A stretch of DNA of 64,000 bases from Massospora cicadina (lineage: Eukaryota > Entomophthoromycota > Entomophthoromycetes > Entomophthorales > Entomophthoraceae), in NCBI GenBank assembly GCA_022478985.1, contig JAKSZP010009292.1, positions 142,256 through 206,255 of the forward strand. Reading direction: 5' to 3'. The notes under the pieces are model-generated. The model searched no databases. It saw only the letters and a program-made list of their open reading frames with translations, and had not been told where the DNA came from. The translations under genes were made by a program, and so were the position numbers. Within the stretch, counting starts at the first letter, position 1, and every line of letters starts with the position of its first letter. This document shows positions 22,334 to 32,184 of the stretch, one piece after another.

Positions 22334-22869
22334 CCTAGATTTCCAGTGAGAAAAGGACTGGGGCATGAGAACACTGCTTTGGACACTTGGTCAAATACTT
22401 CATTGGTTCAAGCGGAGTACACTCATCAATACCCAACACTGCTTGGGACGACTTTCAGCATATGGCGTTCTTCCTCTTCCTCCTTGCTACCACCTTCTCA
22501 GAGCGCGGTCCCAATGATCAACTGTAATGCTGGGCTGATCAAATTACTTGTGATGATATTAGTCCCCAGATCCAGTTTTCCCCCTGTTAGGGTATAAGAC
22601 CCGCTTTCATATTCAGGGTTCTTGGTCTGGCGTCCTTTATTTCCTACCTTCTCCTCATCCTGGACAGGAGACTCTTGCCGCCAAAGTTCGTTTTGCAGCT
22701 CAATTAAAATATATATTTCTATATGCCATTGTTATTTCGCTCATAACCTCTTGGCTATAAGTCATTCTTCCCTCAGAAAGCTTATTTCATTAATTTTGAG
22801 ATTAATTTCTCCGAAATTGGAGCTTAACGGATTGTAGAGTGCATAATGTCAACTTCAATATAAGTCTGA
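22334..22869. other. Spacer between the two E5 polypurine tracts
   Basis: About 535 bp with no domain. It contains an AT-rich TATA-like run (AAAATATATATTTC, about 22707-22720, plus strand). Being upstream of the antisense ORF, it could hold that ORF's promoter; this is inference only. Confidence 0.35.
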
Positions 22870-22886
22870 CATCCCCCCTCTCATCC
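22870..22886 (-). promoter_or_regulatory. Second (internal) E5 polypurine tract
   Basis: The minus strand reads GGATGAGAGGGGGGATG, nearly the same as the tract beside the 3' LTR. It could be an internal plus-strand priming site or the scar of a duplication. Confidence 0.55.
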
Positions 22887-22893
22887 AGATCAT

Positions 22894-24066
22894 ATGTCAA
22901 ATTCTGAGTCACGATACCAGCAGCTCATGAATAGATTGTCTTGTCAAGACCTACGTCTCTTCCAGCAGACGAGTCAGGATGCTCAGCAGAACCTATTTTT
23001 ATGGTCCTTCCAGGACTCATACGCCTAGTCTGGTGCCAGCAGCTATTCCTTCCATCAAATTACCAGAAACGGTAACTAATCCCTCTAAAACCAGGCTGGC
23101 TATCATTTCAAACAACTTTTGGCCGTTTCTTCCTCTGCCATTGATTCCAGAGTTGGATTTCAAAACTCTCCTGGATTCAGCTCCTTTTGCTGATGCTCCA
23201 ACCATCGTTATAGATGCTCCAGAGATTATGCCGGTTGCTCTGGATTGTTTGTTTCTTGCCAGGTCAGACCTGCTCCCTGAGTTCCTCTTCTGACTCAGTA
23301 AATATTACAAACCCGCTGCTCTGGTCTCTAAGATCACAATTGGTAACAGTATTCACTTCAAGATTCCCTACACTGAACTCTGGGCCCAAGTCACTGAGGC
23401 TTTGACTCTAGCGCTGAATCCCTCTGATCTGGATAACATTCAGGATTGGGATAACGCCACTTATGCTCTTCGCTTTGCTGGTCAAGTTCTTTGAAGTTGG
23501 TCCATGAAGCTTCCAGCCTTGCCTGAGTTCCATTGTTTGTTCAGCTTTAGCTTCCAAGAAGCCCTTAGTCATCACTTGCAGGATGCAATCCGCTCCCTGC
23601 ATGACTATCTCTTCTCCAGTGCTTCCCATCAGTATCTTCTGCTGATGGTGGTGATGAGGGGCATGATTCAGTAACCCCCGTCAAGCATCCCTTCTTTGCT
23701 GCCAGCCCACATGTCTGGTGTCCTTGATGAAGCCCGTCATCAGGCGCCCAGGACTAATCTTCCAGCTCCGGTACCAAATCAGGATTACTTGGGGTTATTC
23801 ACTGATTGCCTCTTCTTATACTGTTGCTTTCCTCCCAGCTCCAGGGTTTCGCGATTGGCTTCATCCAACATCTCAATTTCCCTTCCCCTAGTCATTTTCT
23901 CACAGGGATTGGCGTCCACTCAAGGAATGTGGTTTCGTGTAGGTCTCACCCTCCCAGCATCCAATCTCATATTGATTTTGACGAGCTGTTCATTCCTACC
24001 ACAATCCATCCTCCCTCCCCCAAGAGGCGACATAGGTGGAATCATCCCCATACCAAGGACAATTAA
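22894..24066 (+). pseudogene. Antisense ORF between E5 integrase and 3' LTR, unknown protein
   Basis: On the plus strand, opposite to pol, about 390 codons are readable with one early and one late frame change and three stops (near 23291, 23492 and 23671). ATG at 22894 opens MSNSESRYQQLMNRLSCQDL. The middle has protein-like runs such as KIPYTELWAQVTEALTLALN and LHDYLFSS. The end is basic (PSPKRRHRWNHPH). I recognise no family. Extra antisense ORFs in this place are known in some plant Tat-lineage Ty3 elements (for example Grande). It could also be a fragment of an unrelated insertion. Confidence 0.5.
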
Positions 24067-24099
24067 TAAAAATAAAAAATTATAGAATTTTATCATTTT

Positions 24100-25372
24100 T
24101 CTCTATGCGTTTTATAAACACTTTTTTTCCAATTTTTTATCTTTATTATTCTTTTTCCGATGGGACTTGACCTTGTTTTGGTTCAGCAGTCCATCTTTTT
24201 TATTTTTCCCCAAACTGGGTCCTGGGTACTTAAACCTGACAGTTTTCTATGGTTCAGAGGTCCTTTTTTCAGACTTGACCTAATCATCAGGACATGAACA
24301 ACTTAATGATTTATTGGTCCTTCAGAAACTTTTATTTTTTATATCAATCCAATACTTTAGATACTTAGCATGGACTTGATTCACAACTCTTCCATCCAAG
24401 AGATTCTTGATGGAGTAAGCATCAGTCGCCGTCTTGATGATCACTTTGAATGGACCTGACCACAACACATCTAGTTTGTTTCTTCATCCAAAATCATGTG
24501 TAACTCAATAGGCAACTCTTTCCCCTATTTGATATTCTTCTAAGGCTGATCAGTTCTTGTCGTCCATCAATTTCGCTTGTATACTTTTCTTCTAGGTTGT
24601 ATCAAATGCTTGCGATTGCATATTGATCAGGATACTCATCAGTCAGTTCGGGTATTGCTCAGTACTCATCTCTGACGTAGGTTCTACCACCAAATATAAA
24701 ATCGGTGGCAACGCGGCCTTTCTTCCATATGACAACTCAAACAACATATTTCCCATCGCCATACGATGACTAATATTGTAGGCAAACATCACTGAACTTA
24801 TTTACATTCCCTACGCGGAAGTTATCCCTGCAACTAGCTTCCTCAACGTCATGGCCTACGTTCCATTCACCCATTCTACCAGTCCATTCATCTCCAGCTG
24901 ATAAGGTACTGACACGACTCCTTTAATCCACATTATCTCATTTAATCTCAGGATCACATGAGACATGAAGTTGGTCCCATTGTCACTAAGCAGGATCTGC
25001 GGAAATCCATGCCAGTATACTAATTGATCCAGGATGAACCTCGCAGTACTGGTAGCATCTACTCTCGTTAGGGCTTTCATCTCAACCCATCTTGTAGGAT
25101 GGTCGATGGCAACTATAATATACTTGACTCCCCCTGTGCTCATTGTCAGCAGTCCCATCACGTCAATGGACACCGTGTGCTCAGCAAATTAGGGCGGAAC
25201 AGTCAGTATCCAGTTGTATTCTTATGTAGTTTGTGCAGCTGGCACTCCATAAAACAAGCTAGATAATCAGTGACATTGTAGTTGATCAATTCCCATTAAA
25301 AGTACTGGCGAATATGGTCAGTTGTTTTCCTCAGGCCTCCATGCCCAAAAACCTTGTGAGCTGCTTGTGCTA
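24100..25372 (-). pseudogene. E5 integrase
   Basis: Minus strand from about 25372 down to 24300. N-terminal finger: AHKVFGHGGL near 25350, then CFMEC near 25250 (C-x3-C rather than C-x2-C). A 105-codon core (25173-24856) contains all three acidic residues: SIDVMGLL, LSDNGTNF and NGLVEWVNGT. The C-terminal part (about 24480-24320) has SGPFKVIIKTATDAYSIKN and QVHAKYLKYW. Stops and frame changes occur between 24850 and 24480. The tail 24300-24100 shows nothing. It would integrate the element cDNA. Confidence 0.85.
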
Positions 25373-26170
25373 TCACTGCTCTTTCTGACGGTTTTGGGAA
25401 TAATAACCACTTCCCGTTGATTGTCTTGAATACTTGTCCATCCATGGTCTTGGTGTTTTCCATCGCTTTCTAAAACGCACCTTGGATTTCTTGGGGCTCA
25501 TTCCTGATTTTTCTTTGACCATTCTCTGGAATAGCTCATCCACCTGCGGGTATACCAACAGGACCATTGGCAACCGTGATAAGCCATCCACGTTCTGGTG
25601 AGAAGCCTTCACTCAATGGACAATCTCATAATCATAAGCCTGGAGCTTAAGTGCCCATCAGGACAGTCGTCCTTCTGGCTCTCTTAAATTGTGCAGCCAA
25701 CGCAGCGAAGAGTGGTCCATTACCACCTTAAAAGTGCGTTTCGTGGATGTATACTTGAAACTGCTTGCATGCATAAATGACCGCAAGGCATTCACGTTCA
25801 GTCACGGTGTTATTCCTTTCAGTGGCTGAGAGTGTCCAGCTCACATACACCACCGGATGTTCATCCCCAAGTTCGTCTACTTGGCTCAGTATGGCGCTGT
25901 TCGCCATCAACAAAGCATCAGTTTGAATGACAAACTCCCAAATGAAATTCAGATATTTCATAATTGGAAAATATTAAATACCAGCGTAGCTCATCAAAGA
26001 AGTCCTGGGCCTCTCTATTCCATACAAATCCTTTTTTTGGATCCTTTAATAAATGGAATAGTGGGTCTGCTATTCGGGTGAAGTCCCAAATAAATTTTCT
26101 GTAGTATCTGATAATCCCAAGGAACACTTGGATGTCTTGGAAACTCTTTGGTACAGTCATCCATTCTATA
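25373..26170 (-). pseudogene. E5 RNase H and RT connection
   Basis: Minus strand. FLGIIRYYRKFI at about 26120 is the end of the RT thumb/connection. IQTDALLMANSAIL near 25925 gives the first acidic residue. NTVTERECLAVIYACKQF near 25800 gives the Glu. HQNVDGLSRLPMVLLVY near 25600 is the conserved C-terminus. Stops and frameshifts lie between blocks. Confidence 0.82.
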
Positions 26171-26174
26171 GATG

Positions 26175-26810
26175 CTATTTTTGGGTTTGCAGCTGCAATC
26201 CACTGGAGTTGATTACGAATCCCAGGTATTCCAACTCTTTCTTAAAGATGTGGAACTTACTTGGCTTGATAATCAGGTTAGCCGTTGACAGCCACTTGAA
26301 TAATTCTTTCAAATGGTAGAGGTCATCAGTAAACGTCTTACTGAACATGTTTATATTGTCCAGAAATACCAGGACGCACAACAACTTCAAGTCGCTTAAT
26401 ATCACATCCATAGCCTTCTGAAACGTTGCAGGCGCATTTAATAGACCCTGGGGCATCCTTGTCGGTTGGTATAGTCCCTGTGTGGTAATAATCGCGCATT
26501 TTTCCTGGTCTTCCTTTGGAAAGTCAATCTGCCAATATCCTGAGATCATATCCATTGTAGAGAGATACTTCGCTTCTCCCAAACTATCTAGTGCATCGTT
26601 GATTCTTGGTGGGGGATATGAATCCTTCTTCATAATTATATTTAGCCTTTGATAGTCAATCACCACCCAGTTCAATCCATCCTTCTTCTTCACAATCAGA
26701 ATCAGACTCGCCCTGGGACTTGACAACAGAACTAGAAACCCATGCTTCACTAGTTTTCTGATTTCATCCTCCACTACTGCTTTGGAAGCTTTCAATCATT
26801 GTATAAGTCT
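26175..26810 (-). pseudogene. E5 reverse transcriptase, catalytic pair altered to FLDN
   Basis: A 206-codon intact block. In order: VEDEIRKLVKHGFLV, VVIDYQRLNIIMKKDSYPPP, STMDMISGYWQID (first catalytic Asp), MPQGLLNAPATFQKAMDVIL, then FLDN at 26355-26366 in place of Y/F-x-D-D, then ELEYLGFVI. The change of the second Asp to Asn would abolish polymerisation, even though this is one of the longest open frames in the window. The block ends in a frameshift at about 26170. Confidence 0.88.
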
Positions 26811-27052
26811 CATCCTTATTGCCAAATTTTCCCCAGTGTTGACCTTGTAGATCATGTCTCATGTGCATACCAAATCATGGTTGTCCTGAGTGAACACTTC
26901 CCAATACTTTTCAAATAGTTTGAGCGCCTCCTCTTTCTGGCCTTCTGACAGAACAGCGAGCTGCTCTCAATCAGTAATAGGTTGATACTTTTGGCTACCC
27001 TGGATGGTAATCCCATTTTTTCAAGAGTCCCAAAGTTGTGGAATCTCCTCAA

Positions 27053-27322
27053 TTTGGCCGTCAGGATCAGATAAACAAACTCAATGATCAGATTCCTCTT
27101 GATCTTCATCAGTTTTTCACTCAAATTCGCCAGAACTTGAATTTATCCATGGCCCGGAATTTTTATCCCAGGAGCCACCCATGGCTCCACTCTGGACTTC
27201 TTCCAGGGGCTTCCGACCTCCCCATACAACAGCTCAGGAGTCTCCATTGTCAATCCTGTGTCAACTATCATATGTGATCTGGCCGGTATGGTCCTCCCAT
27301 TCTTGGCCCTTAGTGGAATTCC
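27053..27322 (-). pseudogene. E5 dUTPase-like domain
   Basis: The minus strand reads GIPLRAKNGRTIPARSHM then IVDTGLTMETPELLYGEV, then VAPGIKIPGHG, a stop, IQVLANLSEKLMKIKRN and LIIEFVYLIL. This follows the trimeric dUTPase fold in order: strand pair with VDTG, P-x-x-x-Y-G-x-V, the A-P-G-x-I motif-3 region (catalytic Asp and Tyr lost), and the L-x-N-L-S...K-I-K-R-x-x-x-I...V segment. It sits between protease (about 27740) and RT (26795), as in E2, E3 and E4. One in-frame stop. Confidence 0.68.
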
Positions 27323-27529
27323 CCAGTTTTCTAGGATTTCCGCCAGAATTTTGTGTCACTTCCTACCAACTAATTGGTACCAAATCAGGACAATGCCGTC
27401 ACTATATATTATATTGTTGAAGTTGTTTTTCTGATTAGTAGCTTCACCATCCTTCTGATATACTGATGGTAACGTCTGACCCAAGAGGTCAACTTATTAT
27501 CCTTGAAGTTACATTTAACTCCATGCTTC

Positions 27530-27790
27530 CATAGAAACTCCATTCCAATCAGAATGTTTTAGTTTTGGGTTTCTAAAACTATTGCTGGCGCAGATACCAC
27601 CAATGACCTGAATTGTAGTGGCAGCGCACTATATGCTCGACAGGAAACATTTGTGTTTGGCCCATCTGTCCCTGTATTCTTTTTTGTGTTTTAAGTTCAG
27701 CAAGAGCTTCATCTTCTTTTAATGCTTGGTCGAGACAATATTGATGGGAACTCTGCTGTCAACAATCACCCTCACCCTCACTCGATTCAC
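27530..27790 (-). pseudogene. E5 aspartic protease remnant
   Basis: The minus strand at about 27765-27725 reads VIVDSRVPINIVSTK, the retropepsin active-site segment with D-S-G changed to D-S-R. The following region is degraded by stops. The glycine is essential in this family, so the copy is inactive. Confidence 0.7.
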
Positions 27791-27791
27791 T

Positions 27792-27814
27792 TATATGTAT
27801 ATATATATATACAC
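27792..27814. repeat. Short AT dinucleotide tract
   Basis: TATATGTATATATATATATACAC, a simple repeat in E5 just upstream of the protease. Confidence 0.8.
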
Positions 27815-28289
27815 TCAGAGTATTTTAATATAGTGCCTACTGAGTGAATAGTGGCATTATTAGCCAAATCTAAGGTGTGAATAATTTGTGCCAATAAATC
27901 AGGAAATGATTCCTTTATCACGCTGAGGGGGATAGACAGATTAGATTCATCTAAATGGACATCAGATAACTCTTCAGGATTCTTGTCAGTTTAAATCTTG
28001 TCCGCCAGCTGTCAGGCGTATGGCCTGCAACTTCCTTGATTATCTTGGGGTCAATTCTCTTCGCCCCAGCTTTGGTCATGGCGTTTACATCCATATTGAC
28101 CACTTGATAAAGCTGATCCTGCTTGTCATCTATGAACAGATTGCTGATATCAATTTATTCATTCTTGATGTCAGGAGGAACAGGTTTCTCCGCAGCTCTA
28201 GACTGTTCATCATCTAGGCTGTGGGCCCTTTTCCCGAATCCTTGGTGACTGATGACTCTTTGGCCTGGACCACGTTGACTGATCCTTTG

Positions 28290-29480
28290 GCTTTTTACAG
28301 TGCACGGCGAAATGTCCTTTCCTTCCACACTGATAGCAGACCTTTTCCTTCATGTTTAACCATCTGAATTCTTTAGCTTATTCCCTGGCATGGTTTGGTT
28401 GGTGGCCTCCTTAGCTCCTTCGTTTCCCTTCATGGGATCCGGATTTTGTACCAGATTGGATTTGAAGCTTCTATTTGGGGCATCAAATGTCGCTCCCTAA
28501 ATCTTTAATTTATCTACCATTTTCAAGGTAGTTATTTAGGTTGAAAACATGGAAGAAATCATATGATACAAATCACGATAGGGCTGAAGGGCCACTTTCA
28601 AGGATTTCTAGCATCAAAGTCATCCAATACTTTTGCTCCAGCCATAATCTGTGACTCCTGGTAAAACCAATCCGCAAAGCTAGCTAGAGACACATCTTTA
28701 TGGAACTGGATTCCCATAAATTCCTGCTTGGATTTTGACATGCATGTCAGACTCCCAAACTCTTTCATGATGGCCGCCTTTGCCTCAGCATACGACCATC
28801 TGTCCCCCTCCAGGTGAGGTACATTAAGTTTTGACAGTCGGTGTCTAGGAAATTCATGACTGGCAACGCCTTTTGATGATCTCCATAGCCATCCATGGTC
28901 ATGATGAGCAGTCTGAAAAATGCTGGGGCGTTATCCCAATGGAACGTTGGCAATTTCAGCGTTGCCCTAAATTCCTCTGAGTCATTTCTGGCTGGTTCTT
29001 TTGATTCAGCAACTCAGCTAACTTGAGGAGTGATTTCAGGCGTCATCTCCAAAATGGCAGCAAAAGTGGGTGGCATGTTCATTGGGGTATTTGACTTCCC
29101 AAGTATCATGCAATGACTCCTTTCTTCACATTGCTTGCCATATCAGGCTCACAAGCACATCTGTGAGCTTTAAGTTCCTCCACTTGTTTGATTAATCTTT
29201 TGATATCTGAACCAAAAATTCTTAACTGAATGAGATCTGCTTCTCACTTCATTTTCAGGTATAAGACCTCTTGAACGAGGTCCTCTTTCTTCTTCTTCAA
29301 TGAGTTTACTTTACTAAGTATCTTGTTCCCAAAGCTTGCTACATTCTCTATTCCTTCCTCCACCTTGGCGACTCATTCTCCAAGGCTGCAAACTCCTGAT
29401 GGTCTGCTGATTTTAAGGCATTCTGGTTTACAGTGACTAACTCAGTCCACAGTTTACATAGCTCTTCTTTGTAAGACATT
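28290..29480 (-). pseudogene. E5 gag with intact CCHC knuckle
   Basis: Minus strand. Charged, probably coiled-coil N-terminal part from about 29480 to 29000; capsid core at about 28960-28560 with FHWDNAPAFFRLLIMTMDGY and HQKALPVMNFL (same pattern as E2 and EG capsids); nucleocapsid knuckle CYQCGRKGHFAVHC at 28297-28338 with all ligands present. Several stops in the capsid part. Gag would form the particle and package RNA. Confidence 0.78.
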
Positions 29481-29503
29481 CTTATAGATTCTTCACTCAA
29501 CTA

Positions 29504-29521
29504 CCCCTATAGTGAGCACCA
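29504..29521 (-). promoter_or_regulatory. E5 primer binding site
   Basis: The minus strand reads TGGTGCTCACTATAGGGG, 3 nt from the 5' LTR end. One base differs from the E2 and EG site. Confidence 0.85.
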
Positions 29522-29524
29522 ACT

Positions 29525-30658
29525 TGTAAAAAATACTTTGGTTGTTATTGCCAAGCAACCTAGTAACCTTTTTACTGCACAGGTTTGGTTCCCTCGTGCA
29601 CTTCGTTGCCTTGTATAGAATGAATTATTAATTGATAATAGTATGGAGACTATTGTCTGTAGTTGAGTATGACTTAATCTCAGCCCAACGCTCGGCCAGT
29701 ATTACTAATTAAATACTTGTGAAGTCGTACTCATGGGGATTTGTTCCCTTGCTCTTGTCCACCCAATCTTCGCTGAGATACCCTGGTGACAGTCTCTCAC
29801 AGCCCAACACACAGTTAGCAGCTATCCCCAATTGTGGTTCCTTCTTCTCTAGATCCCCACTTGAATCTTTACTCTTCCCTCTGAGAGTCTTCCAATTATT
29901 ACCCTCTGCAATAATATCCTTGAGACAGAACAACACAATTAAACTGATGATAGATTAACTATATACTGAATGAATAATATTACTAAATGCTGTAAATACT
30001 AATTTTTGACTGTTTTTATTATAGTGAATCCTATGGAATATATATAGCGGTGAATATGGCTGTCTAACCCTCAGTTGACACCTCTTCAATGAAACAGAAG
30101 CTGTTGCCATTGAATCACCCATCCTTATCTCAGCGGCGATGGTCTTCCCCATCCTGGCTAGGATTCCGTCATTGGACATCCTTGAAACCTCAAACGGAAA
30201 GAGTCAAAAACTTGTCCCTAACGTTTTCCTCTCAATCCAAGTAAACCAACCATATTTGGCTAGTGACCTGCTTAGGTAATGGGACTTATTACCCATTATG
30301 GTAGTTCACTCAACAATTAATTGATTCACTAGTTGCAGGCAGTATCACTCGCCTCAAAACTTGCTATTCATTCCCAATCAGTCAGTGATGAAACCTGACT
30401 AATCCCCACTGCTACACCTGATAGTTAATCACTATTAGATGTCCCTATTATGTCAGCAACTCCGCCCAATGAGATATTAAGTATTTATCTGGATTGATCC
30501 CCGATGGATATGACCAGGCAAATATCCCAAAAATCCCCCAAACGTAGTTACTCCAAAACTTGGGCCAACCAATTTTTGGTTCACTTTGCCTTAGGGAATT
30601 TTCCCTAAGCGATACCAGGTAATCTAGCAGGCTGGGAATATGGGTAAAAATCTCAACT
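29525..30658 (-). repeat. E5 5' LTR
   Basis: Uninterrupted 1134-bp LTR; it aligns with 20507-21432 plus 22112-22319. Near its minus-strand start is a hairpin (CTTAGGGAA / TTCCCTAAG, 30590-30609) that has lost pairing in the other LTR. The terminal dinucleotide at the high end is decayed. Confidence 0.92.
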
Positions 30659-30663
30659 CTTGG
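30659..30663. repeat. TSD of E5 (right copy)
   Basis: CTTGG, exact match to 20502-20506. Confidence 0.93.
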
Positions 30664-30991
30664 TCCTTTGAGTTCACTCATCTTTACCACCTGTTGACCA
30701 TCTGGGAGGTTTACCACCACACATCTGTGAGGCTTTGACTACTGCTTGTTTAGTCTCAAACCTGAGATCCAACCAGCCATAGGTCATAGAATTCAGTGCA
30801 ACATATACTGTGTCCAGGAATTATTTTTGAACATCTCCACAGAACCTTTCTAAAAGCGCCATTAAGTTAAAAACCTGAAAAACTTGAACTCCATGCTTCA
30901 CTGATGACAGAGGCTTTGAATGTGGAGTTTTGATGAACTGGTTGCATTTCGCTTGCCAGGATAAAATATCTGTGGAAATACTCACTGCCAT
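30664..30991 (-). pseudogene. L1a ORF1 N-terminal part
   Basis: The minus strand from ATG at 30991 reads MAVSISTDILSWQAKCNQFI and continues, with one stop near 30820, to MTYGWLDLRFETKQAVV and VVNLPDGQQVVKMSELKGPR, where E5 is inserted. It continues at 20501. No named domain is visible in this part. The start was chosen as the first ATG, about 210 bp after the LINE 5' end. Confidence 0.6.
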
Positions 30992-31201
30992 TTTCTTATT
31001 TTTATCTAGGCCACCATTGTTGCGGGGCGTTTACAAACTTTGGATGGTGCTAAGACCAATCTTGTGCCAATTACTTTGCTAGTCCAACTACTACATGATA
31101 TTGGGTGCACACTAAGCTCCTCAAAGAGATTATCAAACTTACTAGTTTTTGATAGAATCAGCTTCAATTAGTGATTGTAACGAGAGAAAAAAAAAGTAAA
31201 C
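30992..31201 (-). other. L1a 5' untranslated region
   Basis: Between the LINE 5' end (next to TSD TACAAAATT at 31202) and the ORF1 ATG. It begins with a T-rich run on the minus strand. No other signal seen. Confidence 0.55.
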
Positions 31202-31210
31202 TACAAAATT
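31202..31210. repeat. TSD of LINE L1a (5' side)
   Basis: TACAAAATT, identical to 14658-14666. Confidence 0.85.
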
Positions 31211-31656
31211 GCAACTCAAATGTGCTAAATTTTCCTGAGATCAGCCCAATTTGAACTTCGTCATACAGCTGACAAAATACCATAGTTGGGAAAATGGGCA
31301 TCAATTTAGGTTTAACGACATACCCCTATTTGGGATGTCAGTAAACCTCTTAATAGCACTAAATACTCCCATTAGGACTGTCCATGTGCAAATTCTATCA
31401 TGCTGATTTCGAGGATTGACATACAAATTTAGCCATAAGGCGGAAAACAGATTGAAATAGTATGAGAAACAATCTTAAAGTTGTTTTTAGCCCATGAGAT
31501 TTCTAGAACAAGTTAAGACATCAATTTAACGACAACTTCTTTATTTTATAAAGTTGATTTTATGCTTGGTTAATTTTGAATAATTGCTAAGTTTATCTTC
31601 AGGGTAATCTCTAAATTGATGGTTTTTTGAAGGGTTTATTTTTGAGTCAACCAACA

Positions 31657-32184
31657 GGATTGAAACCCACCATTGAAACTACATTTCCCCCTTAATGTGA
31701 CTTTCATTCTCACCCTCATGCTCATAAGAAGCATAAAAATCATGCCCTATTCCATGCACCCAGGTTACAGGTCCTTTATAACTTAGAATATAAGGTTAAA
31801 TAAGTCCTGAAGTCCAACCCCTCTGCTGGACCGCGGGAAGCAACCCTTCAGTTGCAAGAGGGGTCCTAGGCCTCCAGTCACCCCCTCAATTTAAAAGAGT
31901 GACAGCTCAAGTGGTGGATGAATGATGGGTAGCTACCTTCATGCTCAAGGATCCAAAATCTATGCCACTTTTTTCCACTTCTCACCTTTTGGATATGATA
32001 TAATGGGTTTACATTATGGGGTTCAGTCCAGGGCCCTATGGCGGTGCCCTGGGTACCACCTTACCCACGCGATTTTTCAAAATAATGAGAAGATACAAAA
32101 TGAACCCCAGTACCATACAGTTCAGTAAAGATCTGTAACAAAGTATATTTGAATAATTTAAATCTAGAAATTGAGATGAAAGGA
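31657..32184. other. Unassigned sequence after E0
   Basis: No recognisable domain. A polypurine-like tract (AATTGAGGGGGTGAC on the minus strand, about 31877-31891) hints at the 3' end of another minus-strand element, but no LTR partner was found. Confidence 0.3.

Larger units (their letters stand above)
20507..30658 (-). mobile_element. E5: Ty3/gypsy element with PR-DUT-RT-RH-IN and an extra antisense ORF
   Basis: Exact 5-bp TSD CTTGG. The LTRs are at 29525-30658 (5') and 20507-22319 (3'); both are 1134 bp once the 674-bp solo LTR and its TSD are removed from the second. The PBS is at 29504-29521 and the polypurine tract at 22320-22333 (plus-strand coordinates). The interior encodes gag with an intact CCHC knuckle, protease, dUTPase-like domain, RT, RNase H and integrase. 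About 2 kb of extra sequence lies between integrase and the 3' LTR. Net length about 9.5 kb. Confidence 0.93.
14667..31201 (-). mobile_element. L1a: LINE retrotransposon, 5.2 kb net, with two nested insertions
   Basis: Minus-strand non-LTR retrotransposon with ORF1 (CCHC knuckle), AP-type endonuclease and RT, flanked by the 9-bp TSD TACAAAATT. Removing E5 (20507-30658 plus TSD) and the solo LTR (17321-18458 plus TSD) leaves about 5.2 kb, the length of a full LINE. The 3' end on the minus strand is an A/T-rich tail of the form AAATAAAATTAAAATTAA rather than pure poly-A. The 5' end starts near GTTTACTTTTTTTTTCTCTC at 31201. Confidence 0.85.
543..31656 (-). mobile_element. E0: outer minus-strand Ty3/gypsy element, expanded by nested insertions
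   Basis: Two LTRs of one family lie in minus orientation at 543-5450 and 14135-31656. Between them are minus-strand integrase and RNase H remnants in the order expected (integrase nearer the low-coordinate 3' LTR). Removing the insertions (E1, E4, LINE L1a and their TSDs) leaves about 4.4 kb, with LTRs of about 971 and 978 bp and about 2.5 kb of interior. Most of gag, protease and RT are missing, so E0 was internally deleted. The ends do not show a matching 5-bp TSD (CCCTC before 543, GGATT after 31656). The two LTRs may therefore come from recombined elements, and the pairing is inferred. Confidence 0.6.
14135..31656 (-). repeat. E0 5' LTR, interrupted by LINE L1a
   Basis: Parts 14135-14666 and 31202-31656 join at the exact 9-bp TSD of L1a. 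Joined, they align with the other E0 LTR. The minus-strand start is TGTTGGTTGACTC (high end at 31656) and the minus-strand end is ...ATTTTAACA (low end at 14135). A core promoter lies at 14491-14527. Confidence 0.78.

Noticed and set aside
27792..27814. AT dinucleotide run as an origin or regulatory site
   Set aside because: Short simple repeat inside a decayed pol region; nothing else supports function.
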